From assembly GCA_036522155.1 (NCBI GenBank), contig DATDGI010000191.1, positions 1 to 13,158 on the forward strand: DNA of 13,158 nucleotides. Direction: 5' to 3'. Under the pieces are notes generated by a model. It was not told where the DNA came from, made no database searches, and saw only the letters and a program-made list of their open reading frames with translations. The DNA comes from UBA9676 sp036522155 (GTDB taxonomy: Bacteria > Actinomycetota > Actinomycetes > Streptosporangiales > Streptosporangiaceae). Of this stretch, positions 1-5,942 are shown piece after piece (the stretch's first letter is position 1; every line of letters starts with the position of its first letter). Both the position numbers and the translations under genes were made by a program.

Positions 1-1
1 C

Positions 2-196
2 GAGCACGGCACGGAACTCATCCGCACCCTGGAGGTGTTCCTGGCCTGCTCGGGGTCGTGGAACAAGGCGGCGGAGGAGATGTTCGTGCACGTCAACTCG
101 CTCCGCTACCGGATAAGCCGGATCGGGGAACTGACCGGCCGCGACCCCCGCTCCCTGGCCGACCAGGCCGCCTTCCTGCTCGCCCTGCGGATGTAA
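2..196 (+). CDS. PucR-family transcriptional regulator, C-terminal fragment
   Basis: This is the last 64 codons of a gene that begins before the window; the frame is open from base 2 to the TAA at 194-196. The peptide is the C-terminal helix-turn-helix of PucR/CdaR-type regulators (HTH_30 family). It has the family pattern of a Gly-Ser-Trp turn (residues 18-20 of the fragment), then HVNSLRYRISRI (30-41) followed by ELTGRDPRSL. This helix-turn-helix binds DNA, while the missing N-terminal part would carry the ligand-sensing domain. PucR of Bacillus controls purine catabolism, and this fragment sits beside a complete urate/allantoin gene set, so it is the obvious candidate regulator of that locus. 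That role is inferred from position. It converges on alc with only 10 bases between the stop codons. Confidence 0.85.
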   Translation, partial: EHGTELIRTLEVFLACSGSWNKAAEEMFVHVNSLRYRISRIGELTGRDPRSLADQAAFLLALRM

Positions 197-206
197 CTGC
201 GCCGTG
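197..206. other. 10-base convergent gap between pucR-type gene and alc
   Basis: Only 10 bases separate the stop codon of the plus-strand regulator from the stop codon of minus-strand alc. No hairpin or T-run fits in it, so transcripts from the two sides must end inside the opposing gene or overlap. Confidence 0.7.
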
Positions 207-1394
207 TCAGCCGAGGATCAGGGCGCGCAGCCGGGCGGCGGCGGCGCCCGGACGGGTGAGCAGCGACGCCAGCTGGGCCTGCTCCGCCAGCGGCCGCCGG
301 GCCACCAGGTCGGCAGCTTCCTGGCCGGTCAGGTCACACTCGGCGGCCAGCACGGCCAGGGCGTGATCGGTGGGGAGCCGGTCGAACCAGCGCAGGCCGA
401 GCCCCACCCGTCCCTCGGCGGTCAGCTCGCCCAGCAGTCGCAACCGGGCCACGCCACCGTCCGGGTGGATCTCCAGCCGGACATGGGTCACGGCCGTCGT
501 CCCGGCCGGGCCGATCCGGAACCGGTGCCGGGTGTCGGGCTGCAGCGGGGTCGCGGGCAGCACCTCGAACCATTCGGCCGCGTCCAGGCCGGTCGCCGTG
601 GCGTCGCACCCGCGCAGCATGGCGGTGGCGGGCGCGTTGCCGACAAAGCAGGTCGTGTCCACCACCGCCTGGCGGATGCAGCCGGCCGCCGCCAGCCGGA
701 GCAGCACCCAGTCGTGGCCGGTGCCGCGGCGCCGCCGGGTCTCCCAGCCGTCGCTCATCACCGCCGGCCGGCCGGGGCTGATCATGTTCTCCGGCGGCGA
801 GTAGAACCGGTCGCTGGCGCCGGCCACCGTGCCGCCGTTCTCCAGCGCCGCCAGGTCCAGCGTCAGCCCGGCCAGCAGCCGCGGGTCCCTCACCACCTGC
901 CCCTCCACCCGCAGCCGGGCCACCCCGCCGTCGGGGTAGATGGTCAGCCGGACGTGGGTGAACCGGCGCGGGTCGGTCACCGCGAACTCGTTCTGGCGGT
1001 CACCTGCCAGCGGGCTGCGCGGGACGATCTCCACCCAGCAGGCGCCGGGCCCCAGCAGCTCCGCCGGGCCCGGGTAGCCCTCGGCGGCGCAGGCGCCGAC
1101 CGAGCAGGCGGCCGGAAAGTTGCCGGTGAAGTGCGCGGTGTCCACCACCACCCGCTCGATCACGCCCGGGACGCCCAGCCGGACCAGCGCGTAGTCCTGG
1201 CCCGGCCCGCGGCGGCGCCGGGATTCCCAGCCGTCCATCAGCTGGCCCTTGGGCCCGAACGTGCCCGGCTGGTGAGCGGGCGGCTCCGGCCGCAGCAGGT
1301 TTTCCTTGTCGGCGAAGAACTCGTCGCTGGCGGCCAGCACGCTCGCACCCAGCCGCCGGGCGGCCAGGTTCACCAGCGGGCCGGTCCCGGTCAC
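207..1394 (-). CDS. alc: allantoicase
   Basis: Allantoicase (EC 3.5.3.4) hydrolyses allantoate to ureidoglycolate and urea in the cytoplasm. The protein is 395 residues and shows the expected tandem repeat of two jelly-roll-like domains. DGWESRRRRGPGQDY (54-68) is repeated as DGWETRRRRGTGHDW (215-229); VVVDTAHFTGN (82-92) as AVVDTTCFVGN (243-253); and THVRLTIYPDGGVARLR (146-162) as THVRLEIHPDGGVARLR (303-319). The frame stays open upstream to 1880, but the start is taken as GTG at 1394: it overlaps the allB stop by 4 bases (GTGA) and has AGGGGGG (1399-1405) four bases upstream. About 60 residues after the second repeat (from about 335) are not part of the allantoicase fold and look like the N-terminus of OHCU decarboxylase. 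It is translationally coupled to allB. Confidence 0.95.
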   Translation of the reverse strand: MTGTGPLVNLAARRLGASVLAASDEFFADKENLLRPEPPAHQPGTFGPKGQLMDGWESRRRRGPGQDYALVRLGVPGVIERVVVDTAHFTGNFPAACSVGACAAEGYPGPAELLGPGACWVEIVPRSPLAGDRQNEFAVTDPRRFTHVRLTIYPDGGVARLRVEGQVVRDPRLLAGLTLDLAALENGGTVAGASDRFYSPPENMISPGRPAVMSDGWETRRRRGTGHDWVLLRLAAAGCIRQAVVDTTCFVGNAPATAMLRGCDATATGLDAAEWFEVLPATPLQPDTRHRFRIGPAGTTAVTHVRLEIHPDGGVARLRLLGELTAEGRVGLGLRWFDRLPTDHALAVLAAECDLTGQEAADLVARRPLAEQAQLASLLTRPGAAAARLRALILG

Positions 1395-2725
1395 GCATCC
1401 CCCCTCGCCAGCAGCCGCCCGGCCGGGGCGGCCCCGATCTCCTGGCCGCGCAGCCAGCACCGGCGGATCACCCCGGTCAGCGTGCAGCCAGCGTAGGGCG
1501 TCACCGGATGCCGGTGCCACAGCCGGGCCGGATCCACGGTGAACGAGGCGGTGTCGTCGAAAACCACCAGATCCGCGTCGGAGCCGGGCGCGATCGTGCC
1601 CTTGGCCGCCAGCCCGGCCACGGCGGCCGGCCCAGCGGCCATCCACCGGGCCACGTCGGCGAGCCCATGGCCGCGGGCATGCGCCTGCGTCCACACCGCG
1701 GGCAGGCCCAGCTGGAGCGAGGAGATGCCGCCCCAGGCCGCGCCGAAGTCGCCGGACTCGCGCTGCTTCAGCGCCGGCGGGCAGGGGGAGTGGTCGGACA
1801 CCACCGCGTCGATAAGCCCGCCCGCCAGCCCGGCCCACAGCCCGTCCCGGTTGGCCGCGTCCCGGATCGGCGGGCAGCACTTGTACTCCGTCGCCCCGTC
1901 CGGCACCTGTTCCGCGCAGAACGTCAGATAGTGCGGGCAGGTCTCGGCGGTGACCCGGACCCCGTCCGCCCGGGCCGCCGCGATCAGCGGCAGCGCCGCC
2001 GCCGACGCCAGGTGCAGGATGTGCACCCGAGCGCGGTGTCGGCCAGCGGCGGCCAGCAGCCGCGCGATGGCGGTGTCCTCCGCGGCGGGCGGCCGCGACG
2101 CCAGGAAATCTGAGTACCTCCGCCCGCTGGGGCGCGGCGCGGCCGCGATCACACCGGCGTCCTCGGCGTGCACGATCAGCAGCGCGTCCAGCGCCGCCAC
2201 CTCGGCCAGCGCGGCGTCCAGCTCAGCCGGGCCGAGACACCCGAACTCCGGCACCCCGGAATCGGCCAGGAACGCCTTGAAGCCGAACACCCCGGCCGCG
2301 TGCAGCCCGGCCAGCGTGCCCAGGTTGCCGGGCACCGCGCCACCCCAGAACCCGGTGTCGACCCAGGCCAGCGGGGCGGCAGCGGCCCGCTTGCCCGCCA
2401 GCGCGGCCGCCGAGACGGTCGGCGGCAGCGAGTTGAGCGGCATGTCGATCAGCGTGGTCACCCCGCCCGCGGCGGCCGCCCGGGTGGCGGTGGCGAAGCC
2501 CTCCCACTCGGTCCGGCCGGGCTCGTTCACGTGCACGTGCGTGTCGACCAGCCCGGGCAGCAGCACCTGGTGGCCGGGCAGTTCCTCGGCGCGGGCCGCG
2601 TCCAGGTAGTCGCCGAACCCGGTGACCGCGGCGATCCGCCCGTCCCGTACCGCCACCGCGGCCGGCCGGACGCGGCCGCCGGTGACCGCCCGGTGGGCCC
2701 GGATGACCAGTTCGTACTCGGCCAT
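1391..2725 (-). CDS. allB: allantoinase
   Basis: Allantoinase (EC 3.5.2.5) opens the hydantoin ring of allantoin to give allantoate. The 444-residue protein is a cyclic amidohydrolase (dihydroorotase/allantoinase group). The binuclear metal site is visible: DTHVHVNEPG (H63, H65), K150 in GFKAF (the lysine normally carboxylated), H186 in VHAED, H238 in LHLAS and D311 in SDHSPCP. NEPGRTEWEG after the first His pair favours allantoinase over dihydroorotase or hydantoinase, as does the downstream allantoicase. The frame has an earlier ATG at 2782, but that would overlap uraD; ATG at 2725 begins the conserved N-terminus (MAEYELVIRA). There is no Shine-Dalgarno sequence before it, and a -10-like TAACGT lies 7 bases upstream, suggesting a leaderless mRNA. 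The stop overlaps the alc start (GTGA). Confidence 0.95.
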   Translation of the reverse strand: MAEYELVIRAHRAVTGGRVRPAAVAVRDGRIAAVTGFGDYLDAARAEELPGHQVLLPGLVDTHVHVNEPGRTEWEGFATATRAAAAGGVTTLIDMPLNSLPPTVSAAALAGKRAAAAPLAWVDTGFWGGAVPGNLGTLAGLHAAGVFGFKAFLADSGVPEFGCLGPAELDAALAEVAALDALLIVHAEDAGVIAAAPRPSGRRYSDFLASRPPAAEDTAIARLLAAAGRHRARVHILHLASAAALPLIAAARADGVRVTAETCPHYLTFCAEQVPDGATEYKCCPPIRDAANRDGLWAGLAGGLIDAVVSDHSPCPPALKQRESGDFGAAWGGISSLQLGLPAVWTQAHARGHGLADVARWMAAGPAAVAGLAAKGTIAPGSDADLVVFDDTASFTVDPARLWHRHPVTPYAGCTLTGVIRRCWLRGQEIGAAPAGRLLARGDA

Positions 2726-2780
2726 GGCGTTCACGTTACGGTGACGTGTGCTGGACCGGCACACCGGGGAGATCAGCAGC
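2726..2780. promoter_or_regulatory. divergent allB / uraD promoter region
   Basis: These 55 bases lie between the ATG codons of allB (minus) and uraD (plus). On the minus strand TAACGT (2738 down to 2733) matches TANNNT and ends 7 bases before the allB ATG. On the plus strand TACGGT (2737-2742) matches TANNNT and would start transcription near 2748, leaving a roughly 30-base leader that contains GGGGAG (2766-2771) before the uraD ATG. The two boxes overlap by two bases. No convincing -35 boxes are seen, so this is a pattern call only. Confidence 0.45.
2732..2748. repeat. inverted repeat CACGT-N7-ACGTG, candidate operator
   Basis: CACGT at 2732-2736 and ACGTG at 2744-2748 are exact inverted repeats separated by 7 bases. 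The element covers both candidate -10 boxes of the divergent promoter. A dimeric regulator bound here could block both operons at once. The arms are only 5 bases, so chance is possible. Confidence 0.4.
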
Positions 2781-3263
2781 ATGCCCGACCTGGCGCAACT
2801 GAACGCCCTGCCCGCGGCGGACGCGACCGGGCTGCTGCTCGGCTGCTGCGCCGCCCCCGGCTGGGCCCGGCGGGTGGTGGCCGGGCGGCCCTACCACACG
2901 CTCGGCGAACTGCTGGCCGCCGCGGATGAGGCCTGGGCCAGCCGCGCCCCAGGCGACCTGGCCGCCGCCATGGCCGGTCACCCCCGGATCGGCGAGCGCG
3001 GTGTGTCCGGCCGGCCCCGGCAGGAGCAGGCCGGGATCGGCTCAGACGCCCAGGTCCTCGCCGCCCTGCGGGCCGCGAACGAAGCCTACGAGGCGAGGTT
3101 CGGGCACGTGTTCCTGATCTGCGCCAGCGGCCGCGGGCCAGCCAGCATCCTGGCCGAACTGAACCAGCGGATGGCCAACGACCCGGACACCGAACTCAAG
3201 GTGGCGGCGGCGGAGATCGGCAAGATCAACGCGATCAGGCTGCGCGCCCTGGTAGCACCATGA
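2781..3263 (+). CDS. uraD: OHCU decarboxylase
   Basis: 2-oxo-4-hydroxy-4-carboxy-5-ureidoimidazoline decarboxylase (EC 4.1.1.97) converts OHCU to (S)-allantoin, the last of the three steps from urate. The 160-residue, mostly helical protein has the family landmarks: LNALP near the start (7-11), the catalytic His in GHPRIGE (H67), QEQAG (E82) and YEARFGHVFLICASG (103-117). This size is normal for a single-domain UraD. An in-frame GTG at 2748 would add 11 residues, but ATG 2781 is preferred because GGGGAG (2766-2771) lies 9 bases upstream and the family begins close to the LNALP segment. It is the first gene of the plus-strand urate operon, and its TGA overlaps the uraH ATG (ATGA). Confidence 0.95.
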   Translation: MPDLAQLNALPAADATGLLLGCCAAPGWARRVVAGRPYHTLGELLAAADEAWASRAPGDLAAAMAGHPRIGERGVSGRPRQEQAGIGSDAQVLAALRAANEAYEARFGHVFLICASGRGPASILAELNQRMANDPDTELKVAAAEIGKINAIRLRALVAP

Positions 3264-3595
3264 CCAGCATCTCCACGCACATCCTGGACACCGCCCGCGG
3301 CCGCCCGGCCGAAGACGTCCCGGTCACGCTCGACACCTGGGCCGATGGTGGCTGGCAGCGGCTGGCCGCCGCCGTGACCGGCGCCGACGGCCGGATCGCC
3401 AGCCTGGCCAGCTTCGGCTCGCCCGGGCAGGCCCGCTGCCGCCTGGTGTTCGCGGTCGGCGGCTACCTGCGGGCCCAGCACGGGCCGGCCTTCTTCCCCG
3501 AGATCACCGTCGTGTTCGACACCGAGCCCGGCGAGCACTACCACGTGCCCCTGCTGCTCACGCCGTACGGGTACGCCGTTTACCGAGGGAGCTAG
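3260..3595 (+). CDS. uraH: 5-hydroxyisourate hydrolase (transthyretin-like)
   Basis: HIU hydrolase (EC 3.5.2.17) hydrolyses 5-hydroxyisourate, the unstable product of uricase, to OHCU. At 111 residues it is a full-length single-domain member of the transthyretin-like family, which forms tetramers. The signature residues are present: STHILDTARG at the N-terminus (H7), DGRI (R45), HYHVPLLLTPYGY (H95) and the diagnostic C-terminal YRGS (108-111) that separates the hydrolase from true transthyretin. No signal peptide is seen, so it is cytoplasmic. It overlaps uraD by 4 bases and lies 3 bases before uricase, so the three enzymes for the consecutive steps are co-translated. Confidence 0.97.
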   Translation: MTSISTHILDTARGRPAEDVPVTLDTWADGGWQRLAAAVTGADGRIASLASFGSPGQARCRLVFAVGGYLRAQHGPAFFPEITVVFDTEPGEHYHVPLLLTPYGYAVYRGS

Positions 3596-3598
3596 TCG

Positions 3599-4483
3599 AT
3601 GCCGAACGACGCAGTGGTGCTCGGCGCCGCCCAGTACGGCAAGGCGGAGGTGCGGTTGCTGCACGTCGACCGCCGGCGCCCGGATCACCGGATCACCGAC
3701 CTGAACGTGACCATCACCCTGGCCGGCGACCAGGCGGACACCTACCTGACCGGCGACAACGCCAAGGTGCTGACGACCGACGCGCAGAAGAACACCGTGT
3801 ACGCGTTCGCCCGCGAGCAGTGGGCCGCCGCCCCCGAGGAGTTCGGCCTGCGGCTGGCCCGCCATTTCGCCGCGGTGCCGTCGGTGAGCCGGGCGCAGGT
3901 GCGGATCGAGCGGTACGGCTGGCGGCCGGTGGCGGCGGGCGGCGCGCCCCACCCGCACTCGTTCGAGCGGCTGGCCGGCACCCGGATCGCTTCCGCCTGC
4001 GTGCACGGCGACGGCCGGGCCGAGGTCGTGGCCGGCGTTGGTGACCTGATCCTGCTCAAGTCGTCCGGCTCGGAGTTCGAGGGCTTCCTGGAGGACCGCT
4101 ACACCACCCTGGAACCCACCAAGGACCGCATCCTGGCCACCGCCGTGGACGCCCGCTGGCGGCTGGCCGCCGGCGACGCCGGCTGGGACGCCGCCTTCGC
4201 CGGCGCGCGGGCCGCGCTGGCGGAGGCCTTCGCCGTCACCCACAGCCGCTCGCTGCAGCAGACGCTCTACGCGATGGGCGCCGCGGTGCTGGCCGCCTGC
4301 CCGCAGGTGTGCGAGGCCCGGCTCTCGCTGCCCAACAGGCACCACTTCCTGGTCGACCTGAGCCCGTTCGGGCTGGACAACCCGGGCGAGGTGTTCTACG
4401 CCGCGGACCGGCCGTACGGGCTGATCGAGGGCACGGTCGCCCGGGAAGGCGCCCCGGCCGGAGACCCGGAGCACCAGTGGTGA
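3599..4483 (+). CDS. uox: urate oxidase (uricase)
   Basis: Uricase (EC 1.7.3.3) is a cofactor-free oxidase that converts urate and O2 to 5-hydroxyisourate and H2O2. The 294-residue protein has the two T-fold halves and all recognisable active-site positions: YGKAEVRL (K15), LTTDAQKNTVY (T60, D61), SSGSEFEGF (F160), EPTKDRI (R177), HSRSLQQTLYAM (Q220) and LPNRHHFLVDL (N246, H248). These correspond to the Lys, Thr, Phe, Arg, Gln, Asn and His of the Aspergillus enzyme, and the Phe-Arg spacing of 17 is the same. The start ATG 3599 has a GAGGGAG-type ribosome site overlapping the end of uraH. The C-terminus has no peroxisome-type SKL, as expected in bacteria. Its TGA overlaps the next gene (GTGA). 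Confidence 0.97.
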   Translation: MPNDAVVLGAAQYGKAEVRLLHVDRRRPDHRITDLNVTITLAGDQADTYLTGDNAKVLTTDAQKNTVYAFAREQWAAAPEEFGLRLARHFAAVPSVSRAQVRIERYGWRPVAAGGAPHPHSFERLAGTRIASACVHGDGRAEVVAGVGDLILLKSSGSEFEGFLEDRYTTLEPTKDRILATAVDARWRLAAGDAGWDAAFAGARAALAEAFAVTHSRSLQQTLYAMGAAVLAACPQVCEARLSLPNRHHFLVDLSPFGLDNPGEVFYAADRPYGLIEGTVAREGAPAGDPEHQW

Positions 4484-5868
4484 CCGGCCCGGCCGGTCCG
4501 GCCGACCTGCTGGTGACCGGCGCCAAGCTGGTCGCTACCTGCGACGCGGACCGGCGGGAACTGGCCGGTGGCTGGGTGGCCATCACCGGCGGCCTGATCA
4601 GCGGGGTGGGCGCCGCCGCCGAGCCGCCGCCCGTGGCCAGGGAGACCCTGGACGCGCGCGGCTGCCTGGTCACCCCCGGCCTGGTCAACACCCACCACCA
4701 CATGTACCAGAACCTCACCCGGTCGTACGCGCCGGTGCTGTCCGGCACCCTGTTCGAATGGCTGACCGGGCTCTACCCGCTGTGGGCCGGGCTGGACGAC
4801 GAAGCCGCCTACCTGTCGGCCTGGGTGGGCCTGGCCGAGCTGGCCCTCGGCGGCTGCACCACCAGCACCGACCACCTGTACGTGGCCCCGCGCGGCGGCG
4901 GTGACCTGTGGTCGGCCGAGATCGCCGCCGCCAGCGAGGTGGGCCTGCGCTTCCACCCCACCCGCGGCTCGATGACCCTGTCGGCCAAGGACGGCGGGCT
5001 CCCCCCGGACTCGGTGGTGCAGGACGATGACGAGGTGCTGGCCGACAACGAGCGGCTGGTCCGCGCCCACCACGACCCGGGCTGGGGCGCGATGGTGCGG
5101 GTGGCGCTGGCCCCGTGCTCCCCGTTCAGCGTCAGCCCGGAGCTGATGCGGCGCACCGCCGAGCAGGCCGAGCAGCTCGACGTGCGGCTGCACACCCACC
5201 TGGCCGAGGACCCGGACGAGGACAGCTACTGCCTGGAGAAGTTCGGCCGCCGGCCGGTCGAGCAGTTCGCCGAGGTGGGCTGGCTGACCAGCCGGGCCTG
5301 GGTGGCGCACTGCGTCTACCCAAACGCCGCGGAGGTGGCCCGGCTGGGCGCGGCCGGGGTCGGGGTGGCGCACTGCCCCAGCTCGAACATGCTGCTGGCG
5401 GGCGGCGGCATCGCCCCGGTCCGGGAGCTGCGGGGGGCCGGCAGCCCGGTCGGGCTCGGCTGCGACGGCTCCTCCTCGGCCGACAGCGCGTCCCTGTGGA
5501 CCGAGGCGCGGGGAGCGCTGCTGCTCGGCCGGCTGCGGCTGGGCCCGGCGGGCATGACGGCCCGGGAGGTGCTCGACATGGCCACCCGCGGCGGGGCCGG
5601 CTGCCTCGGCCGGGCCGGCGAGATCGGCGAGCTCACCACCGGCGCCGCCGGCGACCTGGTCTGCTGGCCGCAGGAGGGGGTGCGGTTCGCGGGCGCGCTG
5701 ACCGACCCGGTCGAAGCCTGGCTGCGCTGCGGCCCGACGTCCGCCCGGCACACGGTGGTGGCCGGCCGGGTGATCGTCCGGGACGGCGGGCTGACCCTCC
5801 CCGGGGTGGACGACGTGCTGGCCCGGCACGCCGCGGCCGCGGCCCGGCTGCAACGGCTCAGCGGCTAG
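4480..5868 (+). CDS. 8-oxoguanine deaminase (amidohydrolase family)
   Basis: This 462-residue protein is an Atz/Trz-type amidohydrolase that probably deaminates 8-oxoguanine to urate (EC 3.5.4.32). The mononuclear metal site is visible: H72 and H74 in NTHHHMYQ, H240 and the catalytic E243 in HTHLAED, H277 in AHC and D329 in GCDGSSS. The segment SYCLEKFGRRPVEQFAEVGW (249-268) matches my recollection of the Pseudomonas 8-oxoguanine deaminase subgroup and differs from guanine or cytosine deaminases. The location supports this: its product would be the substrate of the uricase it overlaps by 4 bases. The start GTG 4480 is chosen because of the GTGA overlap and because the protein then begins right at the ADLLVTGAKLV strand; the frame remains open to 4309 without meaning. 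A related hydroxy-purine or atrazine-type substrate remains possible. Confidence 0.85.
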   Translation: MTGPAGPADLLVTGAKLVATCDADRRELAGGWVAITGGLISGVGAAAEPPPVARETLDARGCLVTPGLVNTHHHMYQNLTRSYAPVLSGTLFEWLTGLYPLWAGLDDEAAYLSAWVGLAELALGGCTTSTDHLYVAPRGGGDLWSAEIAAASEVGLRFHPTRGSMTLSAKDGGLPPDSVVQDDDEVLADNERLVRAHHDPGWGAMVRVALAPCSPFSVSPELMRRTAEQAEQLDVRLHTHLAEDPDEDSYCLEKFGRRPVEQFAEVGWLTSRAWVAHCVYPNAAEVARLGAAGVGVAHCPSSNMLLAGGGIAPVRELRGAGSPVGLGCDGSSSADSASLWTEARGALLLGRLRLGPAGMTAREVLDMATRGGAGCLGRAGEIGELTTGAAGDLVCWPQEGVRFAGALTDPVEAWLRCGPTSARHTVVAGRVIVRDGGLTLPGVDDVLARHAAAAARLQRLSG

Positions 5869-5942
5869 CCACCCATCCCGATAGCATCGGAGCCGCCGGG
5901 GCTACCATGCCCAGGCCCACCCAGCGCGCAAAGGAGTTCACC
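5869..5942 (+). promoter_or_regulatory. thrS leader: candidate promoter, small hairpin and ribosome site
   Basis: These 74 bases separate the urate operon from thrS. They contain a -10-like TAGCAT (5882-5887) inside a perfect short inverted repeat, CCGAT (5878-5882) and ATCGG (5886-5890) with a 3-base loop. A strong ribosome site AAAGGAG (5930-5936) lies 6 bases before the GTG start. There is no T-run after the hairpin, so it is not an obvious intrinsic terminator, and no T-box-like conserved motif is seen. Confidence 0.4.

Noticed and set aside
204..1496. Plus-strand open frame (430 codons) opposite alc
   Set aside because: Rich in Gly, Arg, Gln and His without domains; the minus strand encodes clear tandem allantoicase repeats.
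1395..1880. N-terminal extension of allantoicase to a start at 1880
   Set aside because: It would lie inside allB in another frame; the GTG at 1394 has a ribosome site and a GTGA overlap with the allB stop, and the family begins there.
3086..4474. Long minus-strand open frame (462 codons) opposite uraD, uraH and uricase
   Set aside because: Its translation is low-complexity (Gly, Ala, Arg, Val, His, Gln) with no recognisable domain, and it lies over three unmistakable genes. Such shadow frames are expected at this GC content.
4396..5853. Minus-strand open frame (485 codons) opposite the 8-oxoguanine deaminase
   Set aside because: Compositional shadow of a well-supported gene; no motifs, no ribosome site, no context.
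5907..5942. Earlier ATG for thrS at 5907
   Set aside because: It is in frame, but the AAAGGAG site at 5930-5936 is placed for GTG 5943 and the TGS domain starts after it. Not excluded if the mRNA is leaderless there.
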